In this document: piece after piece, positions 1 to 9,200 of the stretch
How the letters are laid out: each line of letters opens with the position of its first letter
Numbering within the stretch: the stretch's first letter is position 1
Assembly: GCA_017542695.1 (NCBI GenBank)
Contig: JAFXWT010000135.1
Location: forward strand, 1-14,045
DNA: 14,045 nt
Direction: 5' to 3'
From: Clostridia bacterium
Lineage (GTDB): Bacteria > Bacillota_A > Clostridia > Oscillospirales > CAG-272
Translations under genes and position numbers: made by a program
Notes under the pieces: model-generated
Database searches by the model: none
Told to the model about the DNA's origin: nothing
What the model saw: the letters and a program-made list of their open reading frames with translations, nothing else

Positions 1-273
1 ATACTGCTGGAGGAGGAAGATTACAAAAAGTATTTGAATCTTCCGGAAGCACTGACGGTTTACAGAGGCGTCAAGCCGAAAGGCGAAGTCTTGGCTTTGT
101 CATGGACGCTCAGCAAAAAGAAGGCGGAATGGTTCGCCAACCGTTTTCAGTCTGACGGCACTGTCTATCGTGCAAAGATCCCAAAGGAACACGTCCTCGC
201 CTACTTCAATTGCCGAAGTGAGCAAGAGGTTGTCCTGAACTACCGAAAGCTCTTTGACATCACAAGGGAATAA
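1..273 (+). CDS. C-terminal part of an ADP-ribosyltransferase-like protein (cut by window edge)
   Basis: The frame is open from the first base and ends with TAA; 90 residues are visible and the N-terminus lies outside the window. A TTG at 34 is not needed as a start because the frame continues upstream. Three spaced motifs fit the R-S-E class of ADP-ribosyltransferase folds: an arginine in TVYRG (visible residues 19-23), a serine/threonine strand SWTLS (34-38), and a late E-x-E in RSEQEVV. In known members of that class the arginine and serine help bind NAD and the last glutamate is catalytic. The match is by motif order only, so the target and even the enzyme activity are inferences. Such short proteins occur in phages and mobile elements. 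It is followed at once by a terminator, so it belongs to a transcription unit that starts upstream of this window. Confidence 0.55.
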   Translation: MLLEEEDYKKYLNLPEALTVYRGVKPKGEVLALSWTLSKKKAEWFANRFQSDGTVYRAKIPKEHVLAYFNCRSEQEVVLNYRKLFDITRE

Positions 274-278
274 CAAAC

Positions 279-310
279 AAAGCCGGCGCTTCAAAAGAGG
301 CGTCGGCTTT
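279..310 (+). terminator. Hairpin terminator after the ADP-ribosyltransferase-like gene
   Basis: The arms 279-289 and 300-310 pair over 11 bp with one G-T wobble (286/303), closing a 10-nt loop. A pyrimidine-rich stretch ending in TTTT (311-320) follows. It starts 6 nt after the stop codon of the upstream gene, which fits intrinsic termination. Confidence 0.7.
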
Positions 311-315
311 CTTCT

Positions 316-373
316 ATTTTCGGAAGAAAATTCATAATATTTTCGGAAGTGAACTGTTGATTTTTTCGGAAGT
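316..373 (+). repeat. Three TTTTCGGAAG direct repeats, 23-nt period, upstream of the AAA ATPase gene
   Basis: The core CGGAAG begins at 321, 344 and 367, exactly 23 nt apart each time. All three copies are preceded by at least four T, and the second and third continue as CGGAAGT. The third copy lies inside the 17-nt spacer of the promoter at 357-385, so a protein bound there would block RNA polymerase. The same motif with the same period returns after the gene (1697 and 1720). The layout resembles an operator or iteron array; which protein binds it is unknown. Confidence 0.85.
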
Positions 374-385
374 CTGTGATATACT
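357..385 (+). promoter_or_regulatory. Sigma-A promoter of the AAA ATPase gene
   Basis: TTGATT (357-362) and TATACT (380-385) are separated by 17 nt, and TGA directly before the -10 box gives an extended -10 element. It lies about 30 nt upstream of the ATPase start codon. The spacer contains the third CGGAAG repeat, which suggests repression or competition by the repeat-binding factor. Confidence 0.75.
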
Positions 386-415
386 ATATACATAACTGCG
401 AACCGGAGGTTAATT

Positions 416-1687
416 ATGAACCGGAAATATATGAATCGAATTGCAGACAGAATACTCGCTGAGAGATTAGAGTCCAGCGGAGCTGTCTTAATTGAGGGAC
501 CGAAGTGGTGTGGGAAAACGCGTACCGCTATGGAGGCGTCAAAGAGTTTTTTATTTATGCAGGATCCTGATAAACAGGTATCCTATCTGAAAGCGGCGGA
601 TACAAAGCCTTCTCTGCTTTTAAAAGGTGAAACGCCGCGTTTGCTTGACGAATGGCAAACCGCCCCTGTTTTATGGGATGCGGTGAGATTTGCCGTTGAT
701 CAAAGAGGGGAAGCGGGACAGTTTATCCTGACCGGTTCTGCTGTGCCGAAGGATAATGCAGTGCAGCATACAGGAACAGGGCGAATTTCAAGACTGACAA
801 TGCGTCCAATGAGTCTATTTGAATCAGGAGAGTCAAACGGCGAAGTATCCCTTGGCGACCTTTTTGATGGAAAGACAGATATCGCCGGTTTTTCAGAACT
901 CACGATTGAACAAGCTGCCTATGCCATTGTACGCGGTGGTTGGCCGGCTTCTGTCGGAGAATCTGAGAAAAATGCTTTCAGACATGCGATCGATTATGTT
1001 GAGGCGATCATTAATGCGGATATCTCCAGAGTGGACGGTATTGAAAAAAGCCCCGTGCGTGTGCGTGCGCTTTTGAGATCACTTTCGCGCAATATTTCAA
1101 CGCTGGCAACAATTAAGACGATTCACGACGATATCGCTATGGGCGATAACGATGACAGCATTTCCGAAAAAACAATCAGTCAGTATCTGAACGCTCTTGA
1201 CAGGATTTTTGTAACGGAAAATTTGCCGGCGTGGAATCCGGCTCTTCGATCCAAAACCGCAATCAGAACTTCACCCAAGCGTCAGTTTGTTGATCCTTCG
1301 ATTGCAGCGGCTGTTATGCGTTTGACGCCCGAAAGACTTCTTGATGATTTCAATTACTTCGGATTTCTTTTTGAATCCCTTTGCGACAGAGATCTCCGTG
1401 TATATGCGGATTCTATCGATGGTCAGGTTTTCCAGTACCGCGATGCGAGTGGGCTGGAATCGGACGCTGTCGTCTGCCTGAATGACGGCAGATGGGCGGC
1501 GATAGAAGTCAAACTCGGATCTAAAGAGATTGAGGATGCGGCAAAGCACCTTTGCGAACTCAGGGATAAAGTCAACACCGAAAAGATGAAAGAACCTTCA
1601 TTCTTAATGGTTTTGACTGGAACAGAAGTTGCTTATCGCAGAGATGATGGCGTTCTAGTAGTTCCAATCGGATGCTTGAAAAACTAA
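416..1687 (+). CDS. AAA ATPase with C-terminal DUF4143 domain
   Basis: This 423-residue protein has the order of the AAA_14/DUF4143 family. Walker A is GPKWCGKT (28-35) and Walker B is RLLDEW (75-80). A sensor-like strand FILTGSA (103-109) follows, then the family-typical TMRPMSLFESGES (128-140) and VRGGWPAS (172-179). The C-terminal third keeps a PD-(D/E)XK-like pattern, D350 followed by E364-V-K366, which is usual in DUF4143, although nuclease activity is not established for most members. GGAGG (405-409) sits 6 nt before the ATG. Members occur in many copies in clostridia and Bacteroidetes; their role is poorly known, with stress, defence and addiction functions proposed. No helix-turn-helix is obvious. 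The odd point is the set of 23-nt-spaced CGGAAG repeats on both sides, which suggests an autoregulated or self-contained module. Family assignment is firm; function is open. Confidence 0.9.
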   Translation: MNRKYMNRIADRILAERLESSGAVLIEGPKWCGKTRTAMEASKSFLFMQDPDKQVSYLKAADTKPSLLLKGETPRLLDEWQTAPVLWDAVRFAVDQRGEAGQFILTGSAVPKDNAVQHTGTGRISRLTMRPMSLFESGESNGEVSLGDLFDGKTDIAGFSELTIEQAAYAIVRGGWPASVGESEKNAFRHAIDYVEAIINADISRVDGIEKSPVRVRALLRSLSRNISTLATIKTIHDDIAMGDNDDSISEKTISQYLNALDRIFVTENLPAWNPALRSKTAIRTSPKRQFVDPSIAAAVMRLTPERLLDDFNYFGFLFESLCDRDLRVYADSIDGQVFQYRDASGLESDAVVCLNDGRWAAIEVKLGSKEIEDAAKHLCELRDKVNTEKMKEPSFLMVLTGTEVAYRRDDGVLVVPIGCLKN

Positions 1688-1693
1688 TCACAA

Positions 1694-1726
1694 TATCGGA
1701 AGTAAAACCTTAATATTTTCGGAAGT
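1694..1726 (+). repeat. Two CGGAAGT repeats, 23-nt period, downstream of the AAA ATPase gene
   Basis: The core CGGAAGT begins at 1697 and 1720, again exactly 23 nt apart, matching the three copies at 321, 344 and 367. The first is preceded by ATAT and the second by TTTT. They fill most of the 65-nt gap before the helicase gene (ATG at 1753), so they could control that operon as well as mark the edge of the ATPase module. No clear -35/-10 pair was found in this gap. Confidence 0.8.
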
Positions 1727-1752
1727 CAAACATACAACGAAAGGAGACCGCT

Positions 1753-4365
1753 ATGACGAGCACGCCGTTTCACGCGTATTATACAGCGCGTATACTTGAC
1801 AGTTTGCAGGACGACGATAAATTCATCCCGTCCTTCGCTTCGTCGGATATCAAAGTGTATCCGTATCAGGTCGGCGCGGCGCTGTTTGCCACACGTTCTC
1901 CTTATTCCAAAGGCGTTGTTTTAATGGACGAAAGCGGGCTTGGCAAGTCCACGGAAGCAATGCTCGTGGTTACGCAGAAGTGGTACGAGGGCAAAACGAG
2001 AAGTATCATCTTTGTCCCCAACGCCGATCTTTTGGTTCAGTGGGAACGGCTGATCGAGAACAAATACAGCATTCCCTTTGTCACAATTGCAAATGCCACA
2101 CAACTCTGCGGTGTGGGCAACACATTTGAACAGGACGCCGTTGTGCTGACCACCTTTGACTTCGCCGTTCAGTGCGCCGAGCAGATCCAAAAGATCATCT
2201 GGGACATTGCCGTATTTGAGGAAGCAAGTCTGCTTGCGGCGGTGTATAAGGACGATAACAAGCAGGCAAGGGAATTGAAACGGATCACGGACGGCTCTTT
2301 TAAACTGCTTCTTACCGGCACGCCGATCGAGAAGAACATCCTCGACCTTTACGGGTTGATGTATTTTATTGATGAGACGATCTTGCCGAGCGAGCAGGAG
2401 TATATGTCCCGCTATTTCAGAAAGCCGGAGAATTATCCGGAACTGGCGGAGCTTGTCAGTAAATACTGTTTCCGCACTTTGCGAAGTCAGGCAAAGCGGT
2501 ATGCCAAAATCCCGGAGCGCATTGTTCTGACCTGTGAGTTTGAGCAATCGCCGGAAGAACAACGCTTATATAACCTTTTACAGGCTTACATAGAAAAACC
2601 AAAGCGAATTGCTTTTCCGGAGATGAACGCCTATGACCTTGCACTGATGCTGTTCGATCTGCAGGGCTCGTCTACTCCGGCGATTGTGAAATCCATTGAG
2701 GGCATTATTGCACGGCTTAAGAAAACGCCCGGAGCAGAAGATGAAATCGCAGAATTTACCGCCATGCTTAACGCGGCGGCGGAGATCAAACCAGATGAAA
2801 AACTAAAACGCTTTCTTGCCGTTATTGAACCTTGTTTCAAACTTCTGAAAAAGGTCGGCGCCAATCGTAAGGCGGTCGTTTTCACCGAGAACAGGGAAAC
2901 GCAGCAATACCTTTACGATCACCTGAAGGATCAATATAAAACCTACCTCTACAACGGCTCCAAGGATTACCGATCCATTGAGGGCTTCAAGCAGGACGGG
3001 GAAATCCTTATTTCGACCGATCAGGGGGCAAGAGGCTTCGGTTTAGAGATTGCCTCTCTGATCGTCAACTACGATTTGCTTTACAACACGCTGAAAATGG
3101 AACAGCGTATTGACCGCTGCCACCGCCTGAATCAGCAAAACGACGTAATCGTGCTGAACTTCCTCAATAAGAGCAATATGGCGGACGTTCGCAAGCTGGA
3201 GCTTGTCAACAAGCGTATGCTTGTGGCTGACGGCGTGTTCGGTATGACCGACGTCATATTAGGCGGCTTCACCGATAATCTCGATAAATCATTGCGTGAT
3301 CTGAAAGTCCGTACGCAGGCACAGATCGAAGCGGATCACGATGCGGTCTTGAACGCTTATGAGGACGAAAACCGGCGTGATGTGGAATCCGCCGAAGAGG
3401 TGCTGTTTACCACCTTCACCGGCGAGCTTGCCAAGAAGGTCAAGATCACGCCGAAATACGCCGATGAACGGATCGAACAAGTGAACCGTGATCTGTGGTC
3501 GCTTGTTAAGTATTTTTTCGACGAGTACAATACAAACAACGACGACTGCCGCTTTCTTATCAATGAAGAAACGCATACCGTCACCGCTGTCGATTATGCG
3601 GAACTTCCGTATCTGTTCTACTATTGGACCGGCGGTCAGAGCAAGCGGTATAGGGCGCTGAAGGAGTTCAAGAAGATCACACTCATCTCCCCGCTCGCAA
3701 AGGGCGTCCTTTACAATCAGGGGTGTGCGGACAAAGGAAAACTCACCGTTGACGGAGAAATCGAACCGTGCAAAATCGCTTTTTATACGGTCGATATCTT
3801 AGCCGGTCGCAAATATACCGGGAGAAGCTACAATCTACTTTGCGGCGTAACGGGAAGCGGAAAGCATTTGACCGATGATGAGTGCAAAAGCATCCTTGCC
3901 ATGCCGGTGACGGATTGGAGCGATGAGGGGCGCCGGACCGCCTACTGGTTGAAATCCCATAGCTCAAGCCAAATGGACAGGCTTGTGCCGCTGGATGAGT
4001 TTGTGGAACAGTCGGTAAAAGAAAACTCATCAGCGCAGGCGGAGGAAATGGACAGGCTTCGCAGAAAAGCGTCGGTCGATAAAGCAAAGCTGGAGCACGA
4101 CCTTGTGGATATCCGTTCGGAAATAACGGAGCTTGAAAAGCTATCATCCAACACCACGAGCGACCGCATGCAGCGGCTTGTATTGGAACGCAAGCTCGGC
4201 GAAGCGAAAAATAAACTCATGGCAAAGGAAGAAAGTATCTACTTTGACGCCATGAGGATCGACCTTGCCTGTGAGGAAGATATAAAGGATTTTTTGAAAC
4301 GGGAACAGTTAAACGCCAAATTACAACGGCATTTTGAAATAGAAGTCGCACCGATGCGTCGATAG
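1753..4365 (+). CDS. SNF2/DEAD-like helicase associated with type III restriction-modification
   Basis: This 870-residue superfamily 2 ATPase has all core motifs in order. Walker A is DESGLGKS (59-66), motif Ia lies in IIFVPN...LLVQWERL (85-100), motif II is EEAS (156-159), and motif III is LLLTGTP (185-191). Motif V is ILISTDQGARGFGL (417-430) and motif VI is EQRIDRCHRLNQ (449-460). The late QRIDRCHRLNQ form is typical of SNF2-like enzymes, which move on double-stranded DNA using ATP. Motif II has E-E-A-S where DEAH is usual; the first change is conservative. From about residue 755 to 835 the chain is rich in charged heptads and probably forms a coiled coil. No nuclease motif was recognised. 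AAGGAG (1741-1746) precedes the ATG. The 33-nt gap to mod and shared direction make it the first gene of the R-M operon. Its role there, an extra translocase or remodeller, is inferred. Confidence 0.88.
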   Translation: MTSTPFHAYYTARILDSLQDDDKFIPSFASSDIKVYPYQVGAALFATRSPYSKGVVLMDESGLGKSTEAMLVVTQKWYEGKTRSIIFVPNADLLVQWERLIENKYSIPFVTIANATQLCGVGNTFEQDAVVLTTFDFAVQCAEQIQKIIWDIAVFEEASLLAAVYKDDNKQARELKRITDGSFKLLLTGTPIEKNILDLYGLMYFIDETILPSEQEYMSRYFRKPENYPELAELVSKYCFRTLRSQAKRYAKIPERIVLTCEFEQSPEEQRLYNLLQAYIEKPKRIAFPEMNAYDLALMLFDLQGSSTPAIVKSIEGIIARLKKTPGAEDEIAEFTAMLNAAAEIKPDEKLKRFLAVIEPCFKLLKKVGANRKAVVFTENRETQQYLYDHLKDQYKTYLYNGSKDYRSIEGFKQDGEILISTDQGARGFGLEIASLIVNYDLLYNTLKMEQRIDRCHRLNQQNDVIVLNFLNKSNMADVRKLELVNKRMLVADGVFGMTDVILGGFTDNLDKSLRDLKVRTQAQIEADHDAVLNAYEDENRRDVESAEEVLFTTFTGELAKKVKITPKYADERIEQVNRDLWSLVKYFFDEYNTNNDDCRFLINEETHTVTAVDYAELPYLFYYWTGGQSKRYRALKEFKKITLISPLAKGVLYNQGCADKGKLTVDGEIEPCKIAFYTVDILAGRKYTGRSYNLLCGVTGSGKHLTDDECKSILAMPVTDWSDEGRRTAYWLKSHSSSQMDRLVPLDEFVEQSVKENSSAQAEEMDRLRRKASVDKAKLEHDLVDIRSEITELEKLSSNTTSDRMQRLVLERKLGEAKNKLMAKEESIYFDAMRIDLACEEDIKDFLKREQLNAKLQRHFEIEVAPMRR

Positions 4366-4398
4366 AGAAGGAATAAAGTTCGGAAAGGAACAACGAAT

Positions 4399-6252
4399 AT
4401 GGAAAAGCTGGATGGAATGTCAATGAACGTGGAACAGGCGGAAATGGAGAAGTTGAAAGCGGTCTTTCCGCAATGCTTTGCGGAAGGGAAGCTGGATATC
4501 GACAAGCTCCTGTCCCTTTGCGGGGAGTACATAGACAATGACTTTGAGAAGTATAAATTCGAGTGGAAAGGCAAGCTCGAATCGCTTCGCCTTGCGCAAA
4601 AGCGCTCTACCGGCACTTTGCGCCCCTGCCGTGAAGAGAGCGTAAACTTTGACGATACACAGAATCTCTATATTGAGGGCGACAACCTTGAGGTGCTGAA
4701 GCTGCTCCAGACGGCATACTACAACAAAATCAAGATGATCTATATCGATCCGCCGTACAACACCGGCAACGATTTTGTCTATGAGGACAGCTTTGCCGAT
4801 CCTATGGCGCGCTATAAAGAGGTAACTCAGCAGACTACCAAATCCAATCCGGAAACGATGGGACGCTACCACACCAACTGGCTGAATATGATGTATCCGC
4901 GTCTTCGTCTCGCTGCAAACCTGCTGCGTGAAGACGGTGTTATCTTTATTTCGATTGATGATAATGAGGTTATGAACCTTCGTAAACTTTGTGATGAAGT
5001 CTTCGGTGAAGAAAATTTTGTTGCGCAGTTTATTTGGGAGAGGGCTTTTGCACCGAAAAACGATGCAAGATATGTTTCGAACAGCCATGATTATGTTTTG
5101 ATGTACGCAAAATCCATAGAGTCATTTGATATTGGTAAACTGGAACGTACAGAAGAAATAAACAGTCGCTACAAAAACCCTGACAATGATCCGAGAGGAG
5201 ATTGGACATCGGGCGACCTCTCCGTAAAAACATATAATGCGAACACAGATTATGAAATTACTACACCAAGTGGAAGAAAAGTCAATCCACCTCATGGCGC
5301 TTGTTGGCGTGTGTCGAGAGAAAGATTTGCGGAATTAGTTGCTGACAATCGCATTTGGTTTGGAGAAAATGGAGATAATGTTCCGCGTCTAAAAAGGTTT
5401 GTTTCGGAAATACAAGACGGAATAGTCCCAACCTCGATTTTGTTCTATAAAGATGTTGGTCATAGTCAGGAAGGGAGGCAAGAACTAAAAAGGGTTTTTG
5501 ACGATAAGGGATACTTTGATGGACCTAAACCGGTTCGTCTTATTAGTCGTCTCTTGCGAATTGGCAATGTGAAAAAGGACGATATAGTTTTGGACTTTTT
5601 CTCTGGATCTGCAACTACCGCGCACGCTGTAATTAAGGCAAATGCTGACGATGGTGATTCAAGGAAGTTTATTATGGTTCAGTTGCCTGAGGTTACTGCT
5701 GAAAACAGTGAAGCCTATAAAGACGGATATAAAAACATCTGCGAAATAGGCAAGGAGCGTATTCGTCGTGCCGGCAAGAAGATTCTTGACGAGAATACTC
5801 AAGTACAGCTCGGTGACGAAGAGAAGAAACCTCTTGACGTTGGCTTCAAAGTCTTTAAACTGGATACCTCCAACTTGAAAACATGGGACAGCACGCCGAT
5901 TGAAGAACATCAGATCGATCTGTTCTACGAGCGGCTCAATTCCATGATCGATACCGTAAAAGACGACCGCACCGATATGGACGTGGTCTATGAGGTCATG
6001 CTGAAAATGGGTATTCCGCTTGATGTCCCGGTTACCTACATAGAGGTCAATGACAAGATCGTGTATATCGTGGGCGAATTCCTTTTGATGGTCTGCCTCG
6101 CAAACAAGATCACGGCGGAGGATATCGAAGGCATGGCGGCATACGCTCCGGCAAAGATCATTTGTGCCGAAGCTGGGTTTGCCGACGATTCAGCGCTGTC
6201 AAACGCGCACTACATTCTCCGCGACCGTTCGATCGAATTGAAGCTGGTGTGA
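4399..6252 (+). CDS. mod: Type III restriction-modification DNA adenine N6-methyltransferase (Mod)
   Basis: This 617-residue protein transfers a methyl group from S-adenosylmethionine to adenine and supplies sequence recognition for the type III complex (usually two Mod with one Res). The catalytic motif DPPYN lies at 117-121 and the cofactor-binding motif LDFFSGSATT at 398-407. This catalytic-first order is that of the beta class, to which type III Mod proteins belong; EcoP15I Mod is of similar length. The stretch between them, about residues 210-395, is the expected target-recognition region. By hand count bases 5041-5700 are about 41% G+C against about 49% in samples on both sides, which suggests an exchanged recognition cassette. 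GGAAAGGAA (4382-4390) precedes the ATG; an ATG at 4417 is a weaker alternative. It follows the helicase by 33 nt and precedes res by 13 nt. No simple-sequence tract for phase variation was seen. Confidence 0.95.
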   Translation: MEKLDGMSMNVEQAEMEKLKAVFPQCFAEGKLDIDKLLSLCGEYIDNDFEKYKFEWKGKLESLRLAQKRSTGTLRPCREESVNFDDTQNLYIEGDNLEVLKLLQTAYYNKIKMIYIDPPYNTGNDFVYEDSFADPMARYKEVTQQTTKSNPETMGRYHTNWLNMMYPRLRLAANLLREDGVIFISIDDNEVMNLRKLCDEVFGEENFVAQFIWERAFAPKNDARYVSNSHDYVLMYAKSIESFDIGKLERTEEINSRYKNPDNDPRGDWTSGDLSVKTYNANTDYEITTPSGRKVNPPHGACWRVSRERFAELVADNRIWFGENGDNVPRLKRFVSEIQDGIVPTSILFYKDVGHSQEGRQELKRVFDDKGYFDGPKPVRLISRLLRIGNVKKDDIVLDFFSGSATTAHAVIKANADDGDSRKFIMVQLPEVTAENSEAYKDGYKNICEIGKERIRRAGKKILDENTQVQLGDEEKKPLDVGFKVFKLDTSNLKTWDSTPIEEHQIDLFYERLNSMIDTVKDDRTDMDVVYEVMLKMGIPLDVPVTYIEVNDKIVYIVGEFLLMVCLANKITAEDIEGMAAYAPAKIICAEAGFADDSALSNAHYILRDRSIELKLV

Positions 6253-6265
6253 GGTACGGTACGGT

Positions 6266-9200
6266 ATGAAATTAAAGTTTAAGAATCAACAGTTTCAGAC
6301 CGACGCGGTGGATGCGGTTGTGGATCTCTTCAAAGGTCAGGAGAAACTGACCTCCACCTTTGAAATCTCCGCCAATCAACAAAGCCTGTTTGACGGTCTG
6401 GGAGTGGGAAACAAAATTGATGTTTCCGCCGCGACGCTGCTTGAAAATATGCACGAGGTTCAGCGCAGAAACAATCTGCCTATGACGGACGATATTGCCG
6501 ACGAGAACGGCAAACCGCGTCTTTCCTTCTGCGTGGAAATGGAGACCGGCACCGGCAAGACCTACGTTTACACCAAGACGATTTTTGAACTGCATAAGCG
6601 GTACGGTTTTACCAAGTTCATCATTGTTGTTCCGTCTGTTGCGATCAGAGAGGGCGTTTACAAGTCCCTTGAAATCACCAAAGAGCATTTTGAGAACGCC
6701 TATGACAATGTGCCGTGTCGGTATTTCATCTATAATTCGAGCAAATTATCCGATGTTCGACAGTTTGCGACAAGCAGTAATATTGAGATCATGATCATCA
6801 ATATCGACGCTTTCCGCAAGGCTGAGAATATCATCAACCAGGCGCAGGACAAACTGAACGGCGAAACGGCGATGCGGTACATACAGGATACCGCTCCGAT
6901 CGTTATCATCGACGAGCCGCAGAGCGTCGATAATACCGATAAGGCGAAAGAGGCGATTGCCTCTCTGCACCCGTCGTGCGTGCTGCGTTATTCCGCCACA
7001 CACCGGGAGCAGATAAACTTGCTTTACCGTTTGACGCCTGTTGACGCTTATCAAATGGGGCTGGTAAAACAGATCTGTGTTTCCTCCAACACGGTGGCGA
7101 ACGATTTCAATAAGCCGTATATTCGCTTGCTTTCTGTCTCCAACGACAACGGCTTCCGCGCCAAAATCGAGATGGACGTGCAGACAAAAGGCGGAACGGT
7201 TGCAAGAAAGACAGTTACGGTAAAGCCGAACGACGATCTGTTCCTTCTTTCCGGCGAGCGTGAGATGTATGACGGTTATTCCGTCGCCGGAATCGACTGC
7301 ACGCCCGGATTTGAGAGCGTGGAGTTTTCAAACACCGAAACGGTTATGCTCGGCAAGGCAATCGGCGGTGTGGACGAAAATATCATCAAGGAAGCGCAGA
7401 TCAAGCGAACCATCAAGGCGCACCTCGACAAAGAACTCCGTTACCGTGAGCAGGGCATTAAGGTTCTTTCACTGTTCTTTATCGACGAGGTCAAGAAGTA
7501 CCGCACGGCGGATGGAGAAAAGGGAATCTATGCTCAGATGTTCGAGCGCTGCTACAAGGAACTGATGAACAGCCCGAAATATGCGTCTTTAAAGGAGCAG
7601 TTTCCGCACGACGTTACCGCCGTTCATAACGGATACTTCTCTCAGGATAAGAAGGGCGTTTTCAAGGATACCAAAGGTGATACGACCGCCGACTATGACA
7701 CCTACAACACGATCATGCGGGACAAGGAGTGGCTGCTTAGTTTTGACTGCCCGCTTCGGTTTATCTTTTCGCACTCTGCTTTGAAAGAGGGTTGGGATAA
7801 CCCGAACGTGTTCCAAATCTGCACGCTGATCGATCAGAAATCCACCTTTACTTGCCGTCAGAAGGTCGGCAGAGGATTGCGCTTATGCGTCAATCAGGAC
7901 GGTGACCGGATCGAGGATAAGAACATCAACGTGCTGCACGTCATGGCGAACGAGAGCTTTGCGGAGTTTTCCGAGACGCTGCAGAAGGAAATCGAAACCG
8001 AGACCGGCGTGAAGTTCGGCATTCTTCAGATCAGTCTGTTCAGCGGGATGGTTTATACCGAGAAAAAGACGGTGGAAAGAACCATTACCAGAGAGCAGGC
8101 GGAAACGGTTGTTGAGGCGCTGAAAACTAGCGGCGCCATCACCGAAACCGGAAAGGTCGATACCGCAAAAGCCGAGGTCGTCGTTCCCAAAGAACTGGAG
8201 CCTGTCAAAGAGCAGGTGATCAAGGTTATTGAGGAGCAGAAGACAACCGCCGTTGAGGAGATCGTCGGCAAGACCTACACCGAAGAGGTGGAGGAAGAAA
8301 AGACGGTCAGCTACGACGACGCCAAGGAACTGATGACACACTTTGAGAACAAGGGCTACGTTTCCAAGACCGGCAAGATCAAGGACACCATGAAGGAAGC
8401 GCTTCTGCACGGCACGCTTGATCTTCCGAAGAAGTTCGAGGCGGCAAGGGAGCGCCTTGAGAGCATTGTCAACAAGGCGAATACCAGCGTTCCGATTCGC
8501 GATGATTCCAAGGAAGTCATTGTGCGGCTCAACAAACAGGTTATGCTGTCTCCGGAGTTTATGGAGTTGTGGGGCAAAATTAAGCAAAAGACCGCTTACC
8601 GAGTAGAGATCAACACAGATGAGTTGATCGAAAACTGCGTCAAAGACCTTGCCGCCATGCCGCATATCCCGAAGGCGAGATTAATCCAGCAGACGGCAAC
8701 GGTAGACATTCAGAACGCCGGCGTAACTTATGCTGAAACAGAGTTCCGCACGGAGGATCTGGAGAATACCTATTCTTCTTTGCCGTATATTCTCGGTATC
8801 ATTAGTGAGGAAACGCTGATCAAGAAGGCAACGGTGGCGGAGATCATCAAGCGAAGCGGCAGAGCACAGGGTTTTCTGAACAATCCGCAGAGCTTTATGG
8901 AACAGTGTTTGGATATCATCAAGCGTAACCGTCATGCTCTTGCCATTGACGGCATTAAGTATGTGAAACTTGATGGCAAAGAGTATTACGCCCAGGAGAT
9001 TTTCGATTCGGCAGAGCTGGTCGCCAACCTTGACCGCAACGCCGTCAAGGTGGAGCACAGCGTATATGACCATATCATCTACGACAGTTCCACGATCGAA
9101 AAGCCGTTCGCGTTGGCACTCGATCACGACCCGGACGTCAGGATGTTCTTTAAGATCCCGGACCGTTTTAAGATCGACACGCCTATCGGCACCTATAACC

